A DNA stretch of 64,000 nt from Candidatus Pristimantibacillus lignocellulolyticus (lineage in GTDB: Bacteria; Bacillota; Bacilli; Paenibacillales; Paenibacillaceae). The notes under the pieces were generated by a model, which worked only from the letters and a program-made list of their open reading frames with translations, did not search any database and was not told where the DNA came from. Position numbers and translations under genes: made by a program. The DNA lies in assembly GCA_023639215.1 (NCBI GenBank), contig CP097899.1, positions 4,398,001-4,462,000 on the forward strand. Direction: 5' to 3'. The first letter of the stretch is position 1. Each line of letters starts with the position of its first letter. Below are positions 46,028-55,400 of the stretch, piece by piece.

Positions 46028-46369
46028 TCATTCAATTAGATTTTTTGTTATGTCATCAATAACTTGTTGAGGCATTGGTTTACCGAAAAGTTCAACGTCT
46101 GCTGGTATTGATTCCTTCAAAGCATAATACATTTGTTCCCTGCCGAACATACTTGACGTGTGTAAATAGATCGTCTTAGGAAACTTACGTGTAGTAATAA
46201 TATGTTGAACGACTTCAAATCCTGTTGGTTGATTCCAACCAAGATCATAGTCCAAAGATAATATATCGATATCTTCCATATCAATTAACATTTTACACTC
46301 TGCCGCATCTTTTGCAAGTACAAAACCTTTTGGACATATGCGGAAATCATCTAAATAGACATGAATCAT
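46028..46369 (-). CDS. cREC-type receiver-like protein (cyclic-phosphate processing family)
   Basis: A 113-residue stand-alone domain. The pattern VYLDDFRICPKGFVLAKDAAEC (Asp7, Asp8), ILSLDYDLGWNQPTGFEV (Asp40, Asp42) and IYLHTSSMFGREQM fits the receiver-like cREC family, which has been proposed from sequence analysis to process cyclic phosphates or RNA ends. The last motif replaces the usual HSMNPVGR. AAGGAG lies 8 bases before the ATG. It is followed at 15 bp by an RNA 2'-O-methyltransferase gene, which supports an RNA-related task. Confidence 0.7.
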   Translation of the reverse strand: MIHVYLDDFRICPKGFVLAKDAAECKMLIDMEDIDILSLDYDLGWNQPTGFEVVQHIITTRKFPKTIYLHTSSMFGREQMYYALKESIPADVELFGKPMPQQVIDDITKNLIE

Positions 46370-46430
46370 ATGATAGTCTCCTTTATTCTGTATCCAAAAG
46401 TTGTACTGATATTATGAAATATCTCATTCA

Positions 46431-47237
46431 TTATTGCTGACAGTGTGGACACACATAACTTTTTTGTTTGGCTACAACAAGTTGCTGAATTGGCTCTGAA
46501 CAGACCGTACATGGCTCTCCTTCACGTTGAAACACTTTCAATTTATCATTATAGCTACCAGTAAATGAGTCTTGAGCAAACAATGCTTGCTCCTTAGATC
46601 CCCCATCAGCAATCGCATTTTTCAAAACCGTTTGCATAGCTGTAAATAACGCTTCCCCTTCAACTGCAGTTAAAGTGTTGGCTTTACGATTAGGTTTCAG
46701 GCGAGCTTCAAACAAGATCTCATCACTATAGATCGCTCCAATACCTGTCATTAAAGTAGCGTCGAGCAATAGAGTTTTCAAATAGTTACGTTTTTTCCCT
46801 AATACAAGTTGTAGGGCACTTAATGTAAAGCGTTTATCAAGTGGGTCCGGTCCACAAATTTTTAATTGATCATCTACTTCGCGAACTGTCAACAATTGAA
46901 TAGCTTCATCAGCAAGCTCATAGAAAGCAACGTATCTATTATTAAAGTACAATACCAAATGTGCACCCGATTTCAATGGTTCGCCAGCTTCTCCGCCGTA
47001 AAAACGACTACTTTCATGTAAGTAGATCATAAGACGCTTACCTGTATCAAGATGTAATATCAGATGACCTGCTCGGCGTTCTACAAACCATATCGTTGCA
47101 TGCACTAATGCATCGGATAGTTTTGTTTTTTTACCTACTAAAGCTTTACTATTCACTACAATTTTTGTGATTGGAGCTCCTGCATATTTTTCAGCTAATA
47201 CAGCGCGTATAACATCTAATTCTGGCAATTCATACAT
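46431..47237 (-). CDS. Fpg/Nei-family DNA glycosylase relative with altered catalytic residues
   Basis: A 268-residue protein with the Fpg/Nei layout: N-terminal beta sandwich, H2TH segment (about 130-215) and a C-terminal zinc finger (CTVCSEPI...YVCPHCQQ). The mature N-terminal Pro nucleophile of Fpg/Nei is Tyr here (MYELPELDV), the strand Lys position reads His (RRAGHLI), and the finger Arg appears as Gln (AKQKSY). Glu3 is kept. The ATG at 47237 has GGGAGGA upstream, so a misplaced start is unlikely. It may bind damaged DNA without, or with different, glycosylase chemistry. A TGTTC-N3-GAACA palindrome lies just upstream. Confidence 0.82.
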   Translation of the reverse strand: MYELPELDVIRAVLAEKYAGAPITKIVVNSKALVGKKTKLSDALVHATIWFVERRAGHLILHLDTGKRLMIYLHESSRFYGGEAGEPLKSGAHLVLYFNNRYVAFYELADEAIQLLTVREVDDQLKICGPDPLDKRFTLSALQLVLGKKRNYLKTLLLDATLMTGIGAIYSDEILFEARLKPNRKANTLTAVEGEALFTAMQTVLKNAIADGGSKEQALFAQDSFTGSYNDKLKVFQREGEPCTVCSEPIQQLVVAKQKSYVCPHCQQ

Positions 47238-47317
47238 GCTTAAAATCCTCCCTATCATGTTCCAAGAACATTACATCTTATCTATTCTTTCATAGATTGT
47301 CATCATTCAAATATAAC

Positions 47318-48127
47318 TTAATCATTACCCAAAAATCGCTGGAAATCTTGTATTGTTTCGAAAATATACTCAGCATCACAACCAGCCTGCTCAGTATAGT
47401 ATGACTTATTGTTCGCATTCGTTAACCCTGTATATAATAATACTGTTCCACAGCCAGAATGAACGCCCGCTGCGATATCAGTAGACATATTATCACCAAC
47501 TACTAACGCTTCATGTGCTTCTACACCTAACTGAGAAAGCGCATATTGTACTAGTATACTCGAAGGTTTTCCAATCACAATGGGCTGCTTACCAGATGAA
47601 GCTTGTAGCATAGCACCAATCGATCCTGCTCCAGGAATTAATCCCCCATTAGCAGGTAGTAACAAATCTGGATTAGTCATAATTGAAGTAGCACCTGCAC
47701 GAATGAGAGTTATCGCTTTAGTAGCCTTCTCGTAATTGAATGATTTATCTATTCCTTGTACAACATAATCTGGATTTTCATCTGTAATTTCGATTCCAGC
47801 ATCTTCTAACGCGGTACGTAATCCATGCTCACCGATCATAAAAACTTTAGGTTTTTGTGGGCTATTTTGCTCTGTAATATAATGTGCAGTAGCTTGAGCA
47901 GATGTGCATATATGTTCAGGCTTTGCAAAAATACCCATCGCATTCAATCGATCCGAAACTTGCTCTGGCGTTGCCGAAGAGTTATTCGTAACAAAACGAT
48001 AAAGCCAGTTATGCTCCTGCAAATACGTTATTAACTGACTTGCACCCTCTATTGGCGAATCTCCATGATACATCGTACCGTCTAGATCAATGAGTAGTGC
48101 TTTATATTTGTTATGCATAGCGGTCAT
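47318..48127 (-). CDS. NagD/AraL-type HAD phosphatase
   Basis: A 269-residue phosphatase with a class IIA cap. Motif I LLIDLDGTMYHGDSPIEGA, motif II FVTNNSS, motif III Lys in VIGKPSSILVQYAL, motif IV VVGDNMSTDIAAGVHSGCGTVLLYTG. The family dephosphorylates sugar phosphates, nucleotides or p-nitrophenyl phosphate; the substrate is not predictable. ATG at 48127 follows GGAG by 9 bases. It lies about 80 bp upstream of the Fpg-like gene on the same strand. Confidence 0.9.
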   Translation of the reverse strand: MTAMHNKYKALLIDLDGTMYHGDSPIEGASQLITYLQEHNWLYRFVTNNSSATPEQVSDRLNAMGIFAKPEHICTSAQATAHYITEQNSPQKPKVFMIGEHGLRTALEDAGIEITDENPDYVVQGIDKSFNYEKATKAITLIRAGATSIMTNPDLLLPANGGLIPGAGSIGAMLQASSGKQPIVIGKPSSILVQYALSQLGVEAHEALVVGDNMSTDIAAGVHSGCGTVLLYTGLTNANNKSYYTEQAGCDAEYIFETIQDFQRFLGND

Positions 48128-48244
48128 TTTATCATTCTCCTATTATATGAGAACATCTTGCAGATGTTATTCGATTTAACCTCTAACTTGTCTCATTTTA
48201 ATATATCAATATTCAAGATAACATAATAATTCATTTCTATACAG

Positions 48245-48288
48245 AAAAAAAAAGCTAATGGTAGGAAAATCCTCACATTAGCTCTAAT
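48245..48288 (-). terminator. mrfAB terminator
   Basis: On the minus strand AGCTAATG and CATTAGCT form an 8-bp stem with an inner AGGAtttTCCT pairing, followed by a long T run, right after the mrfB stop codon. Confidence 0.82.
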
Positions 48289-48291
48289 TAA

Positions 48292-49635
48292 CTACATATT
48301 TATACCTTGTTTCTTCTCTAGCCTTGCCAAACGTTTACGTATCGCTAAGACATGTTGTTGTTCACTTCGTTGTTTACGACGACTATAGTTAACATGTTTC
48401 AATGATGCCTCTAACGCAATGGTTGCATAGCGATACGCTTCATCAAATTCCTTTGTCTTATGCTCATAATACATTGAAAGTTCAATCGCAGCATCTATCT
48501 CATCTCTTTGTGGAAATAGACCAATATGATCCACCATTCGATGCCATAATGTAAGTGCACGAGCCATATTTTGTTGCTTCTTATCGCGCATCGCTAGTAG
48601 CATTAACGTATTCGAAGCCGTTGTTGGTACATGTACTGCCATAGTGTATAGTTGTTCGGAGTAGGTTGTGAAACCCATCTTCTCTAACCATAGCCCTGTT
48701 CGTACCATTTCTTCTGGCTCTGAAGGTTGTTGAACATAATGAGTGATCTCTGTGTCACTCAACAAATGAGCAAACCTTGTTGCTAGTGAGACCAGAGATA
48801 ACATATCAATTTCATTATGCAGAAATACACCTTCTAATATTTTTGGATTACCATCTGACAAATATTCAAAATACAGTCTAGGAGCTTCTGAACCTGGTAC
48901 ATCCTCTACTCGTGAAATTCCTAGGCGCATTTCCTCTATATGACTAAGTTTGCAAGATTCTAAAGTATTACGCCATAAGCTACGAGATGGGTGTAACAAA
49001 TCAATATGTAACGGCTCCCATATTTCTTGGCGCATACCATTAATGACATAGCGACTATGTACTAACGGCCAATCAAAACTTTTACCATTATATGAGATAA
49101 GATGAGTATAACTTTTCGTTAGATGATGCAAATGCGCTAGCATTGCCCTTTCCTCTGCTGGATGACGAATCAATGCTTGTTGAACAATAAGCGTGTCATT
49201 CTCCCAGAAGGCAAGTCCAATCATAAATGGTATATTACCTGTGCCAACACCAAGACCTGTTGTCTCCAAATCTAGAAATAGAATATTGTTTGCATGTGCT
49301 TGCTGATCTGGGAAAAAGGCTTGAAGATGATGAGCAACTTGTTGCCATTCGCTCAATTGATGCATGCCATGGTAATGACTACTGTCATATCGATGTGTAC
49401 GCATTAAAAATTCGCCATGTTCATTGCTCATTAGGTTTACATCTAGTGCTTTCCATTGTTCTGCATATGGTTCTTTTGCGGTCAATAACTGATTCTCGAC
49501 AACCGTTTGCTCTTGTGATACTCTATCTACTACTTGAAAGTTATCAACTGAAGTTACTGAATTCGTATATTCATTAGACGATTCATCATTTTTTATTCCT
49601 TGCAATCGATGCAAACGCGATTTCAAACTACTCAT
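48292..49635 (-). CDS. mrfB: DnaQ-fold exonuclease MrfB (YprB)
   Basis: A 447-residue nuclease. The DEDD exonuclease domain (about 125-290) starts NILFLDLETTGLGVGTG, continues with LISYNGKSFDWPLV, and ends HNEIDMLSLVSLATRFAHLL with the last Asp. The C-terminal part is helical and repeat-like (TPR-type). In B. subtilis MrfB works with the helicase MrfA in a UvrA-independent repair route for mitomycin C adducts (established). ATG at 49635 follows AGGAGG. It starts 31 bp after mrfA. Confidence 0.92.
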   Translation of the reverse strand: MSSLKSRLHRLQGIKNDESSNEYTNSVTSVDNFQVVDRVSQEQTVVENQLLTAKEPYAEQWKALDVNLMSNEHGEFLMRTHRYDSSHYHGMHQLSEWQQVAHHLQAFFPDQQAHANNILFLDLETTGLGVGTGNIPFMIGLAFWENDTLIVQQALIRHPAEERAMLAHLHHLTKSYTHLISYNGKSFDWPLVHSRYVINGMRQEIWEPLHIDLLHPSRSLWRNTLESCKLSHIEEMRLGISRVEDVPGSEAPRLYFEYLSDGNPKILEGVFLHNEIDMLSLVSLATRFAHLLSDTEITHYVQQPSEPEEMVRTGLWLEKMGFTTYSEQLYTMAVHVPTTASNTLMLLAMRDKKQQNMARALTLWHRMVDHIGLFPQRDEIDAAIELSMYYEHKTKEFDEAYRYATIALEASLKHVNYSRRKQRSEQQHVLAIRKRLARLEKKQGINM

Positions 49636-49666
49636 CCAAACCCTCCTCTCAGCATTTTGATCGTAA

Positions 49667-51937
49667 TTATAGATCAAGTAGTTGCAGTGCAGCTTGTTTA
49701 CCTATAATTCCTACTTCTTCAATAGGACCAACACAAGCAGGACAACCACTCACACATTGGCATTGTGTAATTAATTGCTGTGCATTGCGAATTAACGAAC
49801 TATGAATCTCATAAAGTCGCTTACTAAGACCTATGCCACCAGGATATCTATCATAAAAAAAGATCGTCGGTTTGCCAGTGTGCAATGCTTTCACTTGAGG
49901 CACAACTCGAATATCGAAAGGATCACACATAAGATAGAGCGGAGCTATATTAGATAATACATTGGCTAGCCCTAATAGCGCAGATTGTACTTGTTCCTTC
50001 GTCATACTTGCTAACCGTTCTTCGGAGAAAGTGAACCAATAACTAGCTGTATGCAATTCTTCTTCTGGCAGATTGATAGGACCGGACCCTATATTTTCAT
50101 GAGTCAACAAACGTATCTTTTTGAATATAGTAGGTTGTGCATTAACCGTTACTTCGCCATAACATTGCTCTAGATCACCAGTTGTCTTCTGCTGGTCAAT
50201 ATGAAGCACCTTCAACTCAACTGCGAGATTTGCGTCGGTATAATAATCTACATCTACTTCACGAACATATGCTTTTTTCTCTTCATAATCTAGTTTTTCA
50301 ACCTGATATTGAATTCCTTCGTGAATGTAGATCGCTTCTTCATGAATTAATGTCGGTGCGCTAAAACGGTCAACTTCACCAATGACTTTGTTCTGATTAC
50401 TTATATCAATAATAATAAAGTTCTCACCAGCTGCTGAGCGCAATGATATATTGTGAGCTGGGAATGATTGCGCCATCCAGAACCATCTGTCTCCCGAATA
50501 ATGAACGACTTTCTCTTCCGTTAGAAATTCTAGCATATCCTCCAAAGATTCTTTGCCAAATTGTTCACCACGCTGGAACGGTAATTCATAAGCCGCACAT
50601 TTAATATGATCAATAAGAATTAATAAATTATCAGGGTCGATCAATGCTTGCTCAGGTGGTCTGTTAAAGAAATAATCAGGATTTTGCACCATATATTGAT
50701 CAAGTGGATTGCTACTTGCAACAAGGAAAGTTACCGATACTTCATTACGTCTACCTGCACGTCCAGATTGCTGCCATGTACTTGCAATAGTACCAGGGTA
50801 TCCATTCAGTACACATGCTTGAAGTTGTCCAATATCAATGCCGAGTTCAAGCGCATTCGTACTTACCACCGCTTTAATTTCTCCAGTTCGCAAGCCTCTT
50901 TCAATTTCTCTACGAAGTTTTGGAAGGTATCCCCCACGATAGCCTCTAATGGTATGATCATTAACTTTATGATCCGTTAACTCCTGTAAATACGTTAGGA
51001 GCAACTCTACACGAACACGACTTCTAGCGAATACAATCGTTTGCAATCCTTGCTTAATTAACATGCTGGCTAATTTCTTAGTTTCTAACACGCTACTTCT
51101 CCGTATCCCTAGCTGTTCATTGACAACAGGTGGATTGTAGAAGATAAAGTGCTTTTCACCGGAAGGTGCTCCGTTCACATTTACAACATGAACAGGTCTA
51201 CCAATAAGACGAGAAGCATGTTCCCCAGGATTCTCAATGGTAGCTGATGCTAATAGAAATTGCGGGTTTGAACCATAAAATTTGCAGATTCGTAATAATC
51301 TCCGAATAACGTTAGCAACATGGGACCCAAAAACTCCTCGGTAAGCATGTACCTCATCAATGACTATGAATTTTAAGTTTTCGAATAATTTTACCCACTT
51401 TGTATGATGGGGTAATATTGCCGAATGTAACATATCTGGATTCGTAACCACAATATGCCCGCTATTACGAATAGCTGTCCGAGCACTCGGTGCTGTATCA
51501 CCATCATATGTATTACATTTCAACTCACAATCCATAAGATCAGCAAATTGTTGAAGTTCAGCCACCTGATCTTGCGCTAAAGCTTTCGTAGGAAACATAT
51601 ATAAAGCTCTTGAATTAGGATTATGCACGATTTCTTGCAAGACAGGAAGGTTATAGCATAATGTCTTACCCGAGGCTGTTGGCGTTACTGTCACAACATC
51701 ATTACCACGTGCAGAGGCTTCAAATGCATCTCGTTGATGCGTATATAATTCTGTCATCCCTTTACTTTGCAATGCACGATAAAGTTCTGGATGCAAATCT
51801 AGTGGCAAACTAACGCTATGTGCATCCCTTGGCGGGATAACACGCCACTCGGTAACATTTTTCATGATTTCAGTCTGATCTTTCAGTCCTCTAAGCCATT
51901 CATGCATATCTTTTGCCTTACCTGTCCACTCGTTCAT
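49667..51937 (-). CDS. mrfA: DEAD/DEAH-box helicase MrfA (YprA)
   Basis: A 756-residue helicase. N-terminal motor: VTPTASGKTLCYNLPVLQ (motif I), MFPTKALAQDQ (Ia), VIDEVHAYRGVFGSHV (II, DEVH), LASATI (III). C-terminal motor: TIVFARSR, VVSTNALELGIDIGQ, QQSGRAGRRN (VI). A long C-terminal domain ends with a four-Cys zinc site CQCVSGCPACVG, as in B. subtilis MrfA. ATG at 51937 follows AAGGAG. The promoter upstream carries a LexA-like box. Confidence 0.95.
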   Translation of the reverse strand: MNEWTGKAKDMHEWLRGLKDQTEIMKNVTEWRVIPPRDAHSVSLPLDLHPELYRALQSKGMTELYTHQRDAFEASARGNDVVTVTPTASGKTLCYNLPVLQEIVHNPNSRALYMFPTKALAQDQVAELQQFADLMDCELKCNTYDGDTAPSARTAIRNSGHIVVTNPDMLHSAILPHHTKWVKLFENLKFIVIDEVHAYRGVFGSHVANVIRRLLRICKFYGSNPQFLLASATIENPGEHASRLIGRPVHVVNVNGAPSGEKHFIFYNPPVVNEQLGIRRSSVLETKKLASMLIKQGLQTIVFARSRVRVELLLTYLQELTDHKVNDHTIRGYRGGYLPKLRREIERGLRTGEIKAVVSTNALELGIDIGQLQACVLNGYPGTIASTWQQSGRAGRRNEVSVTFLVASSNPLDQYMVQNPDYFFNRPPEQALIDPDNLLILIDHIKCAAYELPFQRGEQFGKESLEDMLEFLTEEKVVHYSGDRWFWMAQSFPAHNISLRSAAGENFIIIDISNQNKVIGEVDRFSAPTLIHEEAIYIHEGIQYQVEKLDYEEKKAYVREVDVDYYTDANLAVELKVLHIDQQKTTGDLEQCYGEVTVNAQPTIFKKIRLLTHENIGSGPINLPEEELHTASYWFTFSEERLASMTKEQVQSALLGLANVLSNIAPLYLMCDPFDIRVVPQVKALHTGKPTIFFYDRYPGGIGLSKRLYEIHSSLIRNAQQLITQCQCVSGCPACVGPIEEVGIIGKQAALQLLDL

Positions 51938-52024
51938 CCCATTACTCCTTACGCTTAGCAATCACATTTTTCAATTCATCTATATCATTCACTTCAATTA
52001 ATATTATTGTTATATTACAAATCT

Positions 52025-52053
52025 AGTTTACAGAATATACGTTCGTAATACAA
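52025..52053 (-). promoter_or_regulatory. mrfA promoter with LexA-like box in the spacer
   Basis: On the minus strand TTGTAT (52053-52048) and TAAACT (52030-52025) are 17 bp apart, and the spacer holds CGAACGTATATTCT (52045-52032). This is one base off the GAAC-N4-GTTC core and almost identical to a weaker box near lexA (CGAACATATATTCT at 59030-59043). The -10 is weak. Confidence 0.45.
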
Positions 52054-52093
52054 TGGTAAAATGTATAGTTAACATAATCTCAGCGATAGTTTT

Positions 52094-52139
52094 CACACAC
52101 AAAAAACGTCGCGGATAAAAGCATCCACGACGTTTTTTG
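52094..52139. terminator. metH terminator
   Basis: ACAAAAAACGTCG and CGACGTTTTTTGT form a 13-bp perfect stem with an inner GGAT/ATCC pair and T runs on both strands. On the minus strand it is the first terminator after metH. The 150 bp between it and the repeat show a CATATTCGA-N2-TCGAATATG palindrome (52171-52190) and no gene. Confidence 0.85.
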
Positions 52140-52246
52140 TATCTCTCATAACTCTTGTATCTCTGTTCGTCCATATTCGATTTCGAATATGATACCTTGA
52201 ACTTATATCTTTTGAACTTATATCTATTGAACTAACTTTAAATAAG

Positions 52247-52423
52247 AGGTCAAAAAGCGGGATTTCAGAATCGAGAAGATGGAGTGCTACTTGAGAAAGA
52301 CGGAAGCGCAAGTGTACATTAGTGGGTACACGCGAACCGTACTTTCCAAGTTCACTTCATATTCGACGCCGACTACGCTACAACGCATACTCATCGTTAT
52401 CAAAGCCCGCTTTTTGAGCATCC
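52247..52423 (+). repeat. Paired-end repeat element, copy 3
   Basis: A 177-bp element. The left end GGTCAAAAAGCGGGATTT and the right end AAAGCCCGCTTTTTGAGC are complementary over 12 consecutive positions and most of the rest. The inside matches copy 1 (GGAAGCGCAAGTGTAC, GTACACGCGAACCGTACTT, CATCGTTATCAAAG). It ends on the base before the metH stop codon (52424-52426 on the minus strand), so the metH transcript runs straight into it. Confidence 0.8.
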
Positions 52424-55400
52424 TTACGCTTTGTCTACGTTGAAGTACTGTGCTTCTGGGTGCGCAAATACCATCGCCGATACCGACGCTTCAGGCTCCA
52501 TCATAAATCCTTCAGTAAGCTCTACTCCAATGTCTTCAGGTTTCATTAATTCAAATAAAGGTCCTTGATCCTCAAGATTTGGACATGCAGGATAACCAAA
52601 CGATACTCGAATCCCTTGATAACGTGCACCAAAACGTTTCTTCATCGTCATCTCAGGTGGATCTGGATAACCCCACACATCACGCATAATATGATGCAGT
52701 TTCTCGGCAAGACCTTCGGCTGTTTCCAATGCACATGCTTGCACGGCATGTGATTTCAAATACTCTCCGTTATCTTTAAAGTCGGAAGATATTTTCGAAA
52801 TCCCTTTACCTGCCGTAACAACAAGGAATCCTACATAGTCCATGATGCCACTTTCCACTGATTTCAAATAATCAGCAAGGCATAGATAAGGCTCCACTTG
52901 TTGACGAGGGAAACTAAATCGCTTGATTTCTTTACTGTGATCCTCTGGATCGTAAATAATGATATCATTACCAGATCCTTGAGCAGGGAAGAAACGATAC
53001 ATACCATTTGCTTCTAAAAACCCTTCCTCCATACCTTGCGCATATATACTATCGACTGTTGCTTTCAATTGAGTTGTTCTCTCATCTCCAGCTTCAATCA
53101 GTTTATCTACTTGACCTTTCACACCTAGATGATGTCCTAGCAACATTTGCATATTCACATATGGCATTAACTGACTCAAAGGAATATTACGTAAAATATG
53201 ACGATCCGTATCTGGCGGAATAAAGACAGGTGCATCTTGAGAAATATTAGATTTCACCGCTCTAGTCATTGCAGGTAGCTTCTTATCCGTATCTACTTCA
53301 TTAGCTAATTGCTCTCGAATTTGCACAAATTCTTCTTCAACAACGGCACGTAAGTCAGGTGTCGTTATCTTATTAGCGATATCAAGACCATCCATCGCAT
53401 CTTTGGCATAGAGGACAAGACCATCATATTCAGGTAATATACGTGTTCTAGTAAATTTACGCGTTAACGCTGCGCCACCAACTAGAATCGGTGCATCAAT
53501 ACCTGCCGCACGTAAATCTTGAGCCGTTATAATCATCTGTTGCGCAGATTTCACTAGTAAGCCTGACAGACCTATTGCATCGACTTTTTCTTCACGATAG
53601 GCTTCAATAATGCGATCAGGCGGTACTTTAATACCAAGATTTATTATTTTGTAGCCATTATTAGATAAAATGATTTCAACTAAATTTTTACCGATATCAT
53701 GTACGTCACCTTTTACAGTTGCTAGAATAATTTTACCTTTAGTTGCAGAGTCAGATTTTTCCATAAACTGTTCAAGATGCGTAACGGACGCTTTCATAAC
53801 CTCGGCACTTTGTAACACTTCAGCAACAATCAACTCATTGTTATTGAATAATCTACCGACTTCAGCCATACCTGCCATAAGTGGTCCATTAATAATATCA
53901 AGTGGCGTATATTTCTCACGTGCTAATTCAAGGTCAACAATTAGCCCCTCTTTAGTACCTTCGATAATATAAGAACCTAGTCGCTCTTCTAATGATAAAT
54001 TAGAAAGTTTTTCGACCTTCTCAACTTTCTTATTACGGAATGCAGCTACAAATGCTGCTAACGTCTCATCAGTCGTATTGTAGATTAACTGTTCAGCAAG
54101 TTCGCGTTCTTCAGCAGAAATTGACGCGTAACGCTCTAGTTTCTCTGTGTTGACAATGGCATAATCAAGTCCTGATTTCGTAGCATGATATAGGTAGACA
54201 GAGTTCAATACTTCACGCCCTGCATCAGGCAATCCGAATGAGATATTACTTAGTCCAAGAATCGTCTTCGTACGAGGATATTTCTCCTTGATCATTCGGA
54301 TCCCTTCAAGCGTCTCGACAGCTGAACCAATGTACTGTGGATCACCCGAACCGACAGGGAACATATTCGGGTCAAAAATAATATCTTCTTCGTTCACACC
54401 GTATTTGTTCACTAACAGATCATATGCACGATCTGCAACTTCTAATTTTGCTTCACGCGTGACCGCCTGTCCGCGTTCATCAATGAGAATCATAACTACG
54501 GCTGCTCCATAACGATGGATCAATGGAACGATTTTTTCGAATTTAATCTCACCATCTTCAAGGTTAATGGAGTTAATAATCGCTTTACCTTGAGAGTATT
54601 TCAGACCTAGTTCAATAATGTGATCATACGTAGAATCGATCATAATTGGAGCTTTAATCTTTTTCATTACTTGCGGTAAGAAGTTATGAACCGCATACTC
54701 TTCATCAATATCAGTATCCTGCAGATTGATATCAATGACATGTGCTCCATTTTTCACCTGTGCACGAGCAATTTCAGAAGCCTCATCAAATTTCTCTTCT
54801 TTGATCAGTCGTTTGAATTTACGTGAACCTGAAATATTAGTACGCTCACCAATCATAATTGGGCGATTATCTTCTTCGATAAATACAGTATCTATCCCAG
54901 ATACAGCATCTGGATGATTACCGCTTTGTGGGCGCGGCTCATAATTAGCAAGAACTTTAGCCATTTCCTCGATATGTGCAGGAGTAGTACCACAGCAACC
55001 ACCTGCAATATTAAGCCATCCTTGCTTTGCAAAGTCTTCGATTTTACGAGCTAAAGAAACAGGCGTCTCATGATATTGACCATTTTCATCTGGCAATCCA
55101 GCATTCGGGTAACATGATACTGCAGTAGGTGCAATGTCACTTAATGAACGAATATGATCACGCATAAATTCCGGACCAGTTGCACAGTTCAAGCCAATAG
55201 ATATGGGCTGTAAATGTTCTAATGATATATAGAATGATTCAATACTTTGACCTGCCAACGTTGTTCCCATCGGCTCAATAGTACCTGATATCATAATTGG
55301 CAAAGTTATTCCAGTAGTTTCAAATGCTTTTCTAACACCAATACTACCTGCTTTAACGTTAAGTGTATCTTGTGATGTCTCTAGTAATATCGCATCTACT

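Noticed and set aside
47255..47269. ATGTTC-N3-GAACAT palindrome before the Fpg-like gene as a LexA box
   Set aside because: Orientation and spacing are inverted relative to GAAC-N4-GTTC; it could be another operator but is not a LexA site.
52093..52311. A 72-codon open frame on the minus strand after metH
   Set aside because: It overlaps the terminator hairpin at 52094-52139 and the left part of a repeat; no ribosome site.
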